A DNA stretch of 64,000 bases from Lepidostoma basale (taxonomy: Eukaryota; Arthropoda; Insecta; Trichoptera; Lepidostomatidae): the NCBI GenBank assembly GCA_022606425.2, contig JAHDVF020001505.1, forward strand, positions 124,001-188,000. Reading direction: 5' to 3'. The position numbers were made by a program, and so were the translations under genes. Below the pieces are notes generated by a model. It saw only the letters and a program-made list of their open reading frames with translations. It was not told the origin of the DNA and did no database searches. Shown one piece after another: positions 1-10,199 of the stretch. Position 1 is the stretch's first letter. Each line of letters begins with the position of its first letter.

Positions 1-65
1 GTGATTTAAAGTTTGGGGAACAGGGTCACGTGAAATGTACAAAAAGTGTTTAGTTGTCCATGTAT

Positions 66-357
66 TTCTAACAGTACCGTCGCACCGTTTCAGGAGAGAC
101 AATGGACCGCCACACTTTTCTATTCTGTCACATCTCTTTTAGCTTCTATCATATTCATACAACGAGTCAGACACCTACGCCGGTTATCTCGGCTTCTAAC
201 GTGGCCAAGCTTTAAAATTGTATTATTTTCTTAATGCCTTATTCATTTCATCGGTTTCTCTCGAATAAGTAATCCATTCACATCGTTAACGTATACTTTT
301 TGAACCATTCTTTTTTAATTCATACATTCGTTTCATATGTCCAAACCTATGAACATT
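66..357 (-). mobile_element. LINE family 1, 3' fragment
   Basis: Read on the minus strand this matches the C-terminal and 3' end of LINE family 1, the commonest LINE here. The family is recognised by a C-terminal segment like ACMTRCMNVEEAREICQE, then a short GC-richer 3' end (GGCGTGATGG) and a (GTTA)n tail. This copy is full of frame breaks and lacks the terminal tail. It abuts the AT-rich hammerhead palindrome at about 367. Confidence 0.7.
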
Positions 358-410
358 TCATTATTTGTTAAATTAAAAAACTTTGTTTTATATATCACAA
401 TTGTATTTTA

Positions 411-460
411 TTTTACGCGACAGCTGTTTCGTCAACTTATGTTGACATCATCAGGTGTTA
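411..460 (-). ncRNA. Hammerhead ribozyme motif, family A
   Basis: On the minus strand CTGATGA (454-448) is followed by a perfect 6-bp stem II (GTCAAC/GTTGAC), then GAAAC, a palindromic CAGCTG stem III with no loop, and the cleavage triplet GTC (421-419). All conserved core bases of the hammerhead are present. Stem I (before CTGATGA with GCGTAAAA after GTC) pairs with A-C and A-A mismatches. Stem III is too short for a stable monomer, as in retrozyme and Penelope-like hammerheads, which work better as dimers. Activity is inferred, not shown. Confidence 0.75.
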
Positions 461-473
461 CTGTTACTAGTTA

Positions 474-527
474 GGTTTAACACCTGATGATGTCAACATA
501 GGTTGACGAAACAGCTGTCGCGTAAAA
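474..527 (+). ncRNA. Hammerhead ribozyme motif, family A
   Basis: CTGATGA (484-490), stem II GTCAAC-ATAG-GTTGAC, GAAAC (508-512), CAGCTG stem III and GTC (517-519) occur in order. Predicted cleavage is after C519. Flanking GTTTAACAC and GCGTAAAAT give stem I with an internal A-C and A-A mismatch, like the internal loops of natural hammerheads. It is the mirror copy of the motif at 411-460. Confidence 0.78.
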
Positions 528-639
528 TAAAATACAATTGTGATACATAAAACAAAGTTTTTTTTAATTTAACAGTTTATAATGTTAAAGTATCATAGTG
601 TTTCGGCCAAAACAATGGACTATTTAATTTCATAACGGA

Positions 640-728
640 GACGAAAAGAGAAGGATGGAGTGGCGCATCGGTTAAAGTGTGGCAGTCCATTATTTCTGCC
701 TACCCCTTCAGAGAGACGGCGTGATGTT
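640..728 (+). mobile_element. SINE-C fragment (LINE-family-1-like tail)
   Basis: This piece matches the 3' half of SINE-C (better preserved at 14318-14505): AAAAGAGAAGG, TGGAGTGGCGCATCGGTTAAAG, then the LINE-family-1 3' end down to GGCGTGATG. The 5' SINE head is missing. It ends directly at the poly-T of the next SINE. Confidence 0.6.
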
Positions 729-862
729 TTTTTTTTTTTTAAAGACTAACATCAAGGATTTATGTCAATGATATTTGAATTTGTTTTACAATCTTAAATG
801 TGAGCATGCCCCCTGGATCAAGAGCCAAGCGTTCTATCCCCTAGACCACCACCCGGTTATTT
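728..862 (-). mobile_element. SINE-B, tRNA-derived
   Basis: The minus strand reads GGGTGGTGGTCTAGGGGATA then GAACGCTTGGCTC, which is tRNA-like with an A-box resembling TGGTCTAGGGG, followed by a region matching the copy at 3250-3433 and a poly-A (plus-strand T run 729-742). The B-box region is damaged. Length and A-rich tail fit a SINE rather than a tRNA gene. Confidence 0.65.
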
Positions 863-2284
863 AATTAGTTACTTACTTACTTTCTTCCGCTATGTATTCT
901 TCCTGATATCAGAAGGCTACATATGATTAACAACTGTCTCATTAAATTAAAATTCTCATCATTAAATGTTTTATATATAAAAAAATGCATTAATAAAAAA
1001 TGTAAACACATTTTTAATATTGAAATATCAGAAGATCGGGTTTACGTTTTTATTTTTATTTTTATTTTTTATTTTTTTTATTTTAATTTTATTTTACATG
1101 TTTTATTTTACAATTTGCCAAAAAAGTTTATATTAATTTTGGGATTCGACCATATCTATAAAATAATTAATTCGTACGTTAGTACCAAATTATAACAAGT
1201 TGGCTACATTTCGTGTACAGTTGTCTGAATAAATTTAAATTCCCGTAAATTTTAATTTTTTGTATAAAAATATGATCTCACAATTAATAATCAAATTTAA
1301 ACGCACCAAAATACCGAATTATCTTAAGTTTTATCAAGTACGTAGTAGCTTTTTATCTTTACAGCTTTATTAAAAATGTTTTCAAAAAAATTTTCTCATT
1401 ATTTACAAAACAAAATTACAAATCTTTACAGCAGACTTGTGAAATTATATTTCCGAACGTTAAAAAAACATCCCCTAAAAATAATTCAATAGAGTTGGCA
1501 TCAAAGAGTAACGAAACCTACTAATTTGTATGATAACTAATTGAGAATATGAACTCAATAAAATTTCTTAGAATTTCAGATTACAAACCCCAAAACACTT
1601 AATCACAAAATCAGAAAGATTTTTTTAATAAAATATTTTTAATAATGTATAAAATGTTATTCATTTTTCTCTGGTATATCTAACAAGATGTAAATAATCA
1701 CAAAAAAGAACAGAAAAGTTTCTGCTCGTATAATGTTTAATGTAGGCTTTTAGTAAAATGTTTTATCATCTGCTCCATTTTGATGAGAATGATGATATGG
1801 TATACATATTTTAGTAAAAGCCTATATTAGGTTATCAAATTAGGTCATATGTACAATAGAAGACGTCCACATTTCTCTCCATATCTTTGGTGATCATCCT
1901 GGTGTTCGACAGCCCTTTGGATTCTAGCACATCACGATATTTGGAATCCTCTATATGTACATGAATGTTTATATTATATGAAACAATCATTTATATTTAT
2001 ATAAATGTTTATATTGTATTATAATCGTATAATAATTTCTGATCTAATAGTTATTAAAAGTTATAAAATTAGGTTGTGTACATTTTTTATTAAATAATAT
2101 AAAAAATATCAATGGTGGATTAGTTGAAATTATATAATAAAGTGTATATTATATATAGAACATCTGTTATATAAACGTTTATTAGAAATGCATTTCTTTC
2201 ATTGGTGAGCAAAGGTTAAATATACTCGTATATTGTATGAGAATACTTACAGTTACTTTTCTTTTTGTAAATATCAAACTAACA
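863..2284. other. AT-rich region without recognised genes
   Basis: About 1.4 kb of very AT-rich sequence. The only open frames are low-complexity. There is one imperfect inverted repeat: TAGGCTTTTAGTAAAATG at about 1743 and its complement ending near 1829, enclosing a TGATGAGAATGATGATATGG segment. This could be a small MITE remnant. I see no host exon. Confidence 0.5.
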
Positions 2285-2410
2285 AAACATCACGATCCTA
2301 GATGCGAGGAAAAGAAGATGGACCGCCACACTGCTCTATCCTGACACAACTCTCGCGCCTCTTATTCACACATTGTGACATGCACGCTCGTCGATGGTTC
2401 CTACTTCGAA
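2285..2410 (-). mobile_element. LINE family 1, 3' fragment
   Basis: Minus-strand sequence matches the last about 120 bp of family 1 (the region coding MTRCMNVEEARE..C.DR.VWRS in better copies), including GGCGGTCCATCTT. It is truncated at both ends and has frame breaks. Confidence 0.6.
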
Positions 2411-2454
2411 TGTATTTAGAAGAATTACTTTTTGCTATCTGCAATGTAAATCAT

Positions 2455-2885
2455 TATGAGCTATATGTTTACCGGTAGTCACCTACGGCTGAGACATGGT
2501 CTCTAACGCAGAGAGAGAGGAAGGCAGGCTGGCAGTTTTTGAATGGAAAATTCTAAGAAAAATGTTTGCACCCACGCTGGAGAATGGGACTTACAGAATT
2601 AAAATAAACCTTTAACTTGTAATTAACCAGGAAACAGTAGTGAGATTCTGTAAGTCTCAACGGCTACGATGGGCTGGCCATGTGGAAAGAATGCCAGAGG
2701 GTAGAACACCACAAATTATATCCAGATGGGTGCCACGCGAAAAGAGATCAAGAGGCAGACCGAGGAAAAGATGGGCGGATTGCGTGAAACAAGATTGGGA
2801 GAAAATGGAAGGAGCTGGGGAATAGAGAGAGATGGCGTGGAGGAGGCCAAGTCCCACACCGGGATGTAGCGCCGAGAAATGAATG
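2455..2885 (+). mobile_element. LINE family 12, 3' part
   Basis: Decayed C-terminal reverse-transcriptase-element sequence. VTYGAETWSLTQRE is read near 2475-2515; a later frame gives LRWAGHVERMPEGRTPQ and RGRPRKRWADCVKQDWEKM (2650-2810), typical of the region after the RT domain in RTE-like insect LINEs. Frame changes separate the pieces. The last segment is shared with the short TSD-flanked copy at 19048-19198. Confidence 0.8.
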
Positions 2886-2984
2886 TTTTCCTATCCATGT
2901 ATATAAAACATTTTATTTAAACTTGACGGTTTTTTTATTTCACTTATTATATATTTATGTAAGACTTTTTGATCGAATAAGAAA

Positions 2985-3240
2985 TTGAGACTCGTAGAAT
3001 GTCGAAAGTAACAGATGTTGTCGAAAGAGTGGCTGAGCGTAAATGACCATTTGTGGGACATGTTGTCAGACTGATAGACCAATGATAGACTAAAGATGGA
3101 CCAGAATGACAGTGCAGTGAGGAAAATGTGACACGGTCAAATTGTCGGCCACGTGAGGAATAGGAGAAAATAACATGTCACGGTGTTAGTATGTAAGGGA
3201 GGGGGATAAGTATATCAGGAAATAACAGTGAGAGACGACG
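2985..3240 (+). mobile_element. Decayed LINE fragment, family uncertain
   Basis: A frame reads VVERVAERKWPFVGHVVRL, resembling the conserved KxxWAGHVxR segment of LINE C-termini. The downstream part resembles the family 1 3' end (TATATCAGGAAATAACAG, ACGACGTGATG). Too eroded to assign firmly. Confidence 0.45.
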
Positions 3241-3249
3241 TGATGTTAA

Positions 3250-3433
3250 TCGGGTGGTGGTCTAGGGGATAGAACGCTTGGCTCCTAATCCAGGGGACAT
3301 GGGTTCAAGCCTGGACACGACCAGATTCCTTCTTCATAATAATGAGCTATTTTCTGCTCACATCGAAGATTGTAAAATAAATTCTAATATCATTGATTTA
3401 AATCCTTGATATTAGTCCTTTTTTAAAAAAAAA
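3250..3433 (+). mobile_element. SINE-B, tRNA-derived
   Basis: Starts with GGGTGGTGGTCTAGGGGATA (A-box-like) and has GGGTTCAAGCC (B-box, 3300-3310), matching the RNA polymerase III internal promoter of tRNAs. It is followed by a tRNA-unrelated body ending in ATATTAGTCCTTTTTT and poly-A. The clearest SINE-B copy in the window. Confidence 0.75.
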
Positions 3434-3439
3434 ATTGTG

Positions 3440-4287
3440 AAATTTTGACGTGTGTGAAAAAAAAGATATATAATACATTAAAAGTAACAATCTATTACTG
3501 ATAACGATAGTATAGAGAACAAGGTAATTAAAGGTAAGAAAATCTTTGCTTTCGTAAATATTTCACGGGTTGTAACCGTATTTCATAAACGACATTTAAG
3601 TATATAATTTCAATTTAATATAACAGATTGTTCTGTTGTATGTGAATTTTATATCATTAGAGAAGTTTATATGTTACGCCTAATGTAAAAAATAATCCTT
3701 CCACCCAATCCCTAGGAATCAGAGGCATATCGGCTGACCCCTCGGGGGCCATTATGTTCGACCTAATACCCCACTAATAGCATATAAATCTCTCCATCTC
3801 TAAGTTACTCTGTGTTTGTTAGCTGCCCAATGTATTTCCTTACAAGTAGTTTGCAAACAATGGAGTGATACGTTTTAGATTCTACGATATTTTTATTTTA
3901 ATAATCAAAATAGATTTTACTATTATATACTAATTGTATTTTTGCGCAATAATCTCTTTTAGTATTTACTACCACATTTAAATAGTTATTACGAATGAAA
4001 ACGTCTCTTTTCTAGAAGTTTTATTATCCCTTAACAAATGCATTAGAATTATGAAACATGTCATTCCCTTAAAAAATAATAAACTTCTAAAAAAACAGTC
4101 GTAATCATTCGCATTAATTATTAAATATGGAGTTTTACATCATTTTGTTATCTATCTATCTATTTCGTTAGTATAAAACTGCATAAATATTAAAATATTG
4201 TTGTACTCCGAAGAACAAAAATTCGTTGCCTTTTTACAACACAGATATTCAATCAAAATTTTTATTTTTTAACTAATTAACAAACCA
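3440..4287. other. AT-rich region with degraded HHR-C palindrome
   Basis: No exon is apparent. At 3985-4145 an inverted repeat carries TTTTCTAGAAGTTTTATTA and its complement around GAAACATGTCATTCCC, the flanks of HHR family C, but the stem II and core bases are gone. A GC-richer patch (3695-3790, CCCTAGGAATCAGAGGCATA) is unassigned. Confidence 0.45.
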
Positions 4288-4600
4288 ACCATCACGCCGC
4301 TTCTCCGGAGAGATAGGCAGAGAGTATGGACTGCCACACTGTTCTATCCTGACTCTCACGGCTTTTCTACATTCACGTACCCTGACGCTCGTCGATTGTG
4401 CCGACTTCTAACATGGCCTTTAAGTAATTGATTAAATTGGTCATGCCATGTCTTATTTGGTGTTTCTTGACTTATTTCTTCATTCACCCTGCTGGTATAA
4501 ACTTTTTACCCTTCTTCTTACATCCATAAATCCAAACCATGTTGGTGACCCTTTTTTGATCTTATTTAGGACGCAATCATCCGCCTTTCTTTTCATACTT
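4288..4600 (-). mobile_element. LINE family 1, 3' part
   Basis: Minus-strand match to the family 1 C-terminal region, from the RMxxxY..DVNG-like segment (about 4500) to the 3' end CGGCGTGATGG at 4288-4300. Reading frame is disrupted. Its 5' side ends at a GT microsatellite. Confidence 0.7.
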
Positions 4601-4604
4601 GTTC

Positions 4605-4656
4605 GTTCGGTGTGTGTATGTGCGTGTGTGTGTGTGTGTCTGTGTGTGTGTGTGTA
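4605..4656. repeat. (GT)n microsatellite
   Basis: About 50 bp of GT/TG dinucleotides with a few interruptions (GTATGTGC, GTCTGTG). Confidence 0.9.
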
Positions 4657-5174
4657 ATACTGCTGCAAATTCGAATGTTTACAAAATGATTCCTTGTTAA
4701 TTTTATTTTATTTAAACAAAAATATATAATTTATTTATTTAAAAATGTATGTCCGCAACCTTCATAATACAGATTTAAAAAACGTCCTTCTCATATGCCG
4801 GTACATAAAAAATGAAACATCTAAAGTTTCTTACGAAACAACTTGGATAAACTTTAACCGGATATTTTACATCACCGTATGGTGAAAATCTCATAAGACA
4901 AACTTTCTTGATATTTTTTAGTAGTGTTATTTACCGTAGAAAAAGTCCGTTATAAATATACGAATATGTTTTTTATTGTGTAGATTTTCACGGTTGGTAG
5001 CTATATGTCTTTTGGAATCTTGAGAAAATCATAACAATTGTACATAAATAAAATACATTTAAAAAATGTAAAAAAAAAAGTACAGCTCTAACTTTTTGTC
5101 AAAACATAAAGTGTGCAAAAATAATACTCATGGTTTATTTAACTCAATTTCACAAAAAACGCATCCGGGACCTT

Positions 5175-5187
5175 TTGCCAAATAAGT
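5175..5187. repeat. Target-site duplication, left copy (LINE family 2)
   Basis: TTGCCAAATAAGT occurs here and again exactly at 5824-5836. The pair brackets the LINE insertion 5188-5823 and shows that it inserted in one event. Confidence 0.9.
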
Positions 5188-5823
5188 CTTCTTCTTCTTC
5201 GATGGCCCTACAGCCCATATCGAGCCTTAGCCTCCAGTATTCTTCGCCTCCAACTCCTCCTGTCCTCCGCTTCGACCCTCCAATCTGACCCTCTTAACAA
5301 TCTTGCTCCATCTCTCCCAACTTCATCCTCCCATCGCAGCCTTGGTCGTCCAATTAGTCTTCTACTACCTGGGTGCCACTCCAGCAATCTTTTTGGGGTT
5401 CGCGATGACGGCATCCTCTGCACGTGACCGGCCCATCTCAGTCTATTCAGTCTGACCTGTGTGGAGAGACTGGGAGCTTTGTAAATATTGTACAGCTCGT
5501 CATTATGCCGCACTCTCCAGCCTTCACCGTCATTCACAGGCCCCAGAATTCTGCGCAGCACCCTTCTCTCAAAAGTATCCAGTCGCTCTGCAGATTTCGC
5601 TGTCATTGTCCACGCCTCACACCCATAGGTCACTACTGTTTGGATGATTGTTTTATACAGGGTGATTTTGGTTTTCCAGTGTACGTTTCTTGATTTGAGC
5701 GCTGGTAGTAGAGAGAAGAATGTTTTGTTACCAATTGTGATTCTTCTTTCGATTTCCTTGTGATCTTCGTTTTCTTTTGTTATAGACGAACCCAGGTAAG
5801 TGAAGTCCTCCACCATCTTAAAG
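5188..5823 (-). mobile_element. LINE family 2, 5'-truncated, intact TSD
   Basis: A 636-bp insertion flanked by a perfect 13-bp duplication. On the minus strand it carries one open frame of about 200 codons (5816-5208) encoding only the segment after the RT catalytic core: DFTYLGSSITK, TYGCEAWTMTAKSAERL, LRWAGHVQRMPSSRTP and RPRLRWEDEVGRDGARLL. The 3' end is a short (GAA)n tract instead of poly-A, which fits RTE-like LINEs. No RT palm motif is present, so the copy is dead on arrival. The uninterrupted frame and perfect TSD indicate a young insertion. A close relative is at 51466-52011. Confidence 0.92.
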
Positions 5824-5928
5824 TTGCCAAATAAGTACCGAAATAATAACTCGTTGAAACAAACATATAATTTTGATATTCATTTAATTAAAACACAATA
5901 TTTTTATACGCTACTGATACCTGTATAC

Positions 5929-6098
5929 CTGTACGAAATTCAAAATGCGTAGTATGTTCGTGGGTAGGTAGAGTTTCTTCAAACTCCCATAGGTAAAGGA
6001 ATCTCGGATCTTCTTTAGTACCCTTTGCACCAACTCTCTTAAACCTGTACACACATATATTATGTATGGGGTCGCTTTGAGTAGTCCACGTCTTGAAA
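5929..6098 (-). CDS. Candidate host exon, unknown gene
   Basis: The minus strand is open across this interval and reads like real protein (TWTTQSDPIHNICVYRFKRV, later DPRFLYLWEFEETLPTHEH). Acceptor-like sequence TTCTCCCGTTTGTAG ends at 6099, and a donor-like CAG|GTATAC sits at 5928-5927. The codon phase at the acceptor is 2. The frame has no stop from about 6140 to 5888. It matches no repeat in this window and lies just downstream of a recent LINE insertion. The protein family is not recognised. It may instead be a fragment of a transposase or a non-coding conserved block. Confidence 0.4.
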
Positions 6099-6289
6099 CT
6101 ACAAACGGGAGAATACTTTACAGGGAAAATGAGTCCTAACGTAATCAACGACTAATGAAAAAAATTGTTTAAATTTGGCTTATGGAACCATATAACATTT
6201 TGAAATCAGAATAAAACGCTTACGTGACAACTGTTTTTAATAAAATTCTTTAACAGCGATGTCAAACTCTACATTAAATATTGATTCAA

Positions 6290-6560
6290 TATTCATTTAT
6301 TGTTTCTTGAACAATGATGTAAAACTCCATATTAAATTATTAATATGTATGAAAAAACGATAGTTTTCAAGGAGTTTTACTATAATATTTATGTATGACA
6401 TGTTTTGTCCTTCTAAGGCATTATCAAATGTTTGATAATGATTTGATAATGCAAGGATAATAAACATTTGATAATGCCATAGAAGCGCGAAGCATGTCAT
6501 ACATAAATATTGTAATAAAACTCATTGAAAACTATCGTTTTTTCATACATATTAATTATT
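6290..6560. repeat. HHR family C inverted pair
   Basis: Left arm, motif on the minus strand: ATTATCAA...GTCC..ACATGTCA near 6398-6428. Right arm, motif on the plus strand: TTTGATAATGCC then GCGAAGCATGTCAT near 6468-6502. Both have UUGAUAA where CUGAUGA is expected. Outer arms (TGTTTCTTGAACAATGATG, and ACTATCGTTTTTTCATACAT in complement) are shared with the 158-bp tandem units at 51 kb. The GAAA is mutated in both copies (AAAA, GAAG), so neither is likely to be active. Confidence 0.65.
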
Positions 6561-6599
6561 AAATGGTCGATTGTTTTGGCCGAAACTCTATGATACTTC

Positions 6600-6830
6600 A
6601 ACATTATTATTGTTAAAATTCAAAACGCTGTTATAATATCACAATTTCTTTTTATTCACTGAGAGTGTCGCGACAGCTGTTTCACCAACATCATCATCAT
6701 CAGTTTATTAGTTTATTGTAACACCTAATCAGTTTATTAGTTTATTGTAACACCTAATGATGCCAACATCGTTTGGTGAAACAGCTGTCGCGACACTCTC
6801 CGTTAATAAAAAGAAATTGTGATAATAATA
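6600..6830. repeat. HHR family A inverted pair, decayed
   Basis: Arms 6620-6703 and 6746-6828 are reverse complements (AGAGTGTCGCGACAGCTG and its mirror). The plus motif has CTAATGA in place of CTGATGA (6754-6760), an imperfect stem II (GCCAAC/GTTTGGT) and intact GAAAC-AGCTGTC. The minus motif has lost its stem II (repeated ATC units). A duplicated TTATTAGTTTATTGTAACACC lies between the arms. Confidence 0.7.
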
Positions 6831-6949
6831 TCACAAACTGTTATAAAACAGTGTTTAAAATTTTAACAGTAATAATTAAATATTACTGGAAACTCCTGTC
6901 ATCTCTTCATTAAATATTTATAAAATCGTTAAGGACAAAGTGAGATCAA

Positions 6950-7435
6950 GTGAAATTTTTGTCGGATATCCTGTGTGATCAAAAAATTCTAATCAGGACT
7001 AAGGGCAAAGTCTACAAGACTGCAGTGAGGCTTGCCATGCTATATGGAGCAGAGTACTAACCAACAAAAAAGTCCACGAACATCGAGTCCATGCTACCGA
7101 GATAAGAATGCTGAGGTGGGCCAGAGGCGTCACAAGGTTGGACCACGTAAGGAACGAATACGTGAGGGGTAAGTTTAAGGTTGCCCCAATAACGGAAATA
7201 TTAAGAGAATCTCGACTGCAGTGGAACCATCATGTGATGCGAAGAGACAGCGAACACAAAGAGGAAGAGGCCACCCAATGGTTACATGGTGGGCCAACAT
7301 GGAAAAGGAGCTGCAACACGTGAACCTGACAGTGGAGATGAGCCAGAATAGAAAAGTTTGGGGTCTTTGTTCAAGGAGGACCGACCCCATATGAAAGGAT
7401 ATGGCAAAGGGAAAGAAGAAGAAGAAGAAGAAAAC
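6950..7435 (+). mobile_element. LINE family 6 (RTE-like), 3' part
   Basis: Frames give LIRTKGKVYKTAVR..MLYGAE (about 6990-7060), RWARGVTRLDHVRNEYVRG (7113-7170) and SRLQWNHHVMRRDSEHKEEE (7213-7272), in the order seen in the C-terminal part of RTE-like insect LINEs. Several stops and shifts break it up. The 3' end is (GAA)n at 7416-7434. No TSD was found. Confidence 0.8.
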
Positions 7436-8344
7436 GTATATTTTCTAGAAGGTTTATTGAATTGTATTGAAATAAAATATTTATTATATTTATTTCGCCG
7501 TGCTTGGGCATCTGAATGCATTAAAAAACTTTTGATTGTGGGTGAGAAAGCAGAAACATGTCGTTCCCATATAACATAAATAAATGTTGTGTCGTCAATA
7601 GAATAATTTGTATTTTAATCAATCTATTAAAATTATTTTTTATGATACCATGCAATCATTTCAATATAACCAAAGAGTGAAATGCAGATACTTCGATTGT
7701 ACAGTTTTTTAAAAACCAATTTTAAAATAATTCTAACCACATTATTATGTAATATTGTAAATGTGGAGATATTGTTTATATGTTTTTAGTTTATGGTTAG
7801 AATTATGTATATTAAATCCAATCAAATTGTGGTGTTCAATTATTGCACATACATTTACGTATACAATATAATACATACGAGTAAAGACAGAGAGTAATAC
7901 TCGTGGACTTGGGTAAAACAATTTAAACCAATTAGAAAACGGTAATATAATTCATGTTTATAGTGACAGCTTTCCAGTTCTAGCCAAAATCACTCTGAAA
8001 CTTGCTATCGACCGTGTACGTGAGAATGAAGAGCATACCATACGGGGTTTGGAGAGCACTCTAACTCACTCTCTTAACTTGTGAATATACACACGTGCAT
8101 ATGTAGATGATATTGTATTCGTCTGGGCAAAGGGGTATCACGCCACCAGCTGCTACAAACTAAACACGGGGAAAAGGTTCTGATAATTGACCATTTAAAA
8201 ATTAGACAATATTATTAAAAACTATTTTTTCACATGTTCCTATTACAACAAGGTGACGAAAATATTGCACCAGCTTCAACAAACTATCGCGAAACAAACT
8301 ATGTAAAGAACTTAATTCTATTTTCTAATATTCAAATAATTTAG
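7436..8344. other. Unassigned AT-rich sequence
   Basis: No repeat family or exon recognised. The stretch 7980-8150 (TGCTATCGACCGTGTACGTG, GGGGTATCACGCCACCAGC) is slightly GC-richer, but has no sustained open frame. Confidence 0.4.
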
Positions 8345-8905
8345 TGGATTTAAATTAAAATCTTTTGGCTTTTGGAAGAGGAGTTCAAGTCAAGGAGAAT
8401 ACAGCCCGGTTGGTCTGCTTTCGGAAGGCGGGGCAACATGTTCAAGTCAGACATGTCTCAAATTTTAAAAACAAAAGTGCTGGAGCAATGTATATTGCCT
8501 ATGAATGCGAGACATGGACGTTAACTAAAGAAGCAATTCACAAAATAAAGTTGCACAACGCCCCATGGAAAGATCCATTTTGGGTACCTCGCTTAGAGAC
8601 CATATACTCAACGTGGAGAATAGAAGACGCACCAGGGTCACCGATATAAGGATACGCATTACGAAAATGAAATGGCAATGGGCTGAACATGTGTGCCGAC
8701 AGGATGATGGAAGATGGAGCTAGAGGGTTTAAAATGGAGGCCAAGTTTGGGCCGGAGAAGTGTGGGAGACAGCCTACTAGCTGGAGGTATGACATTGTGC
8801 CGACGGCGGGAAAGGCCTGGAGAACACTGGCGAGAGACCGAGAGGGATGGCGTGGGGGTGGAGAGGCTTCGTCCAGCAATGGATAGTGACAAGCTGACGA
8901 AGAAG
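8345..8905 (+). mobile_element. LINE family 3, 3' part, decayed
   Basis: Fragments in different frames: YECETWTLTKEAIHKIKL (about 8495-8550), then ITKMKWQWAEHVCRQDDGRW (8652-8710), then ENTGERPRGMA and a (GAAGAA) 3' end at about 8897-8910. Order and motifs match LINE family 3 elsewhere in the window. Several indels. Confidence 0.75.
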
Positions 8906-8909
8906 AAAA

Positions 8910-9665
8910 TATTTTTTTAAATGCTGCACATATTTTATATTTTTCTATAATATTTCAGGGTATTAAAACTACATATGATAATTATATCTATTAATTATCA
9001 GTTTTTACCATATAATAAAGTTTAACTGTATAAATATTATATTGTGCGAGAATTGTCAATATAGAGGTAGAAATATTAATAAGTATAAATGTCGAAAGCG
9101 ATACAGCAAAGACTGTCTTTTAAAAATGCCATATACTAGTTAACTTTCCCTATTTACGAGAAAGAAAAAGGCAATATATGTTAGAATGTATTCGTTTTTA
9201 TATACTCATATATTCTGCAGGATCTATGTTATATTTGTTTTACGTAAAAATGTAACTTACGTAATATAACGATGTTTTCGTCTTTTTTTGTTAAACCACG
9301 GTGATTTTTGATTCACAATTAGGGCAAAATCTATGTACTTCTTAAAAAAACATTTCTCTGAAGTTACGAACTAAGAAATGAATGAACATCTTTATTAAAA
9401 TTTTGCAAATGAAATAACATCGTTTTTGACTCTATACTATATGTAATTGTTCCTTCTATTTACTGTTTTATTATTATTATAGTTATCTTATTATTATATT
9501 TTCCACCTTTAATATTTTCTCCCATGAATAGTAACTAACCGTTCTTTTAATTAAAATATTTAGGTACCTAACTCAATTTCAGCAAGAACTTCAAAATTAT
9601 TTCAATTGACATAGGAAAAAATACACATAAAGATTCGAAAAATCACGAAAATTTGACATTTTATA
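8910..9665. other. Unassigned AT-rich sequence
   Basis: Nothing recognised: no repeat shared with the rest of the window and no open frame of note. Confidence 0.4.
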
Positions 9666-9669
9666 TATT

Positions 9670-9765
9670 ATTGTAACACCTGATGATGTCAAAATAGGTT
9701 GATAAAACAGCTGTCGCGTAAAATAAAATACGATTGTGAACAAAAACAAAATTATTTAATTTAAC
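9670..9765 (+). ncRNA. Hammerhead-like motif, family A, decayed
   Basis: AACACCTGATGATGTC then AGGTTGATAAAACAGCTGTC: CTGATGA (9680-9686) and GTC (9712-9714) are intact, but GAAA has become AAAA and one stem II pair is lost. The usual family A tail (GCGTAAAATAAAATACGATTG) follows. A solitary copy without an inverted partner nearby. Confidence 0.6.
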
Positions 9766-10195
9766 AGTTTGAAATAACATTTTATTAAAAGTGCATATTT
9801 TATATTTTTTTCATATACATTAAAATATTTGGCTGCTACAAAGGTTACTGCATTTTGGTTTTAAGATAAGATGTTACTAAGTCCAGACATTTTCTTTAAT
9901 GAAAAGAAAAAAGCATGGAAAACCTTTTCCGCCTCGCAAAGAACGAGATATATAAGGAAACATTTGAGTCCAAATTTTTGTACTGTGAAAAATTTTGTCT
10001 AAAATACTGCCGCAGAAAAAATATTTAAATTATAAAAAGGTGTTCTCATTGAAATAGCCGGGTAGAACAAAGAGAGCGGTATTATTTGAATGTTTGAAGT
10101 CGGAATGAAATGTTCCTAAAAGAAACATGTAAAAAATATTTGTTAATTAAATATAATATTGGATTAAAAATAATATAAAATGTATTACTACCAAA
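9766..10195. other. Unassigned AT-rich sequence
   Basis: No gene or repeat recognised between the family A motif and the next SINE-C. It holds a poly-A run just before 10203. Confidence 0.4.
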
Positions 10196-10199
10196 AAAA

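Larger units (their letters stand above)
367..572. repeat. HHR family A inverted pair (palindrome)
   Basis: Two arms of about 95 bp (367-461 and 477-572) are near-perfect reverse complements with a 15-bp spacer. Each arm runs from a taacac boundary through a hammerhead motif into an AT-rich tail (CGTAAAATAAAATACAATTG). The 5' ends of the two motifs face each other. Following sequence (TATCATAGTGTTTCGGCC) recurs next to other copies of the family, so the repeat unit extends past the palindrome. Confidence 0.85.

Noticed and set aside
923..1195. 90-codon open frame on plus
   Set aside because: Made of F/I/K/N-rich low-complexity codons in about 85% AT DNA; expected by chance.
5424..5693. Plus-strand open frames at 5424-5693
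   Set aside because: Antisense shadow of LINE family 2, whose minus frame carries the recognisable motifs.
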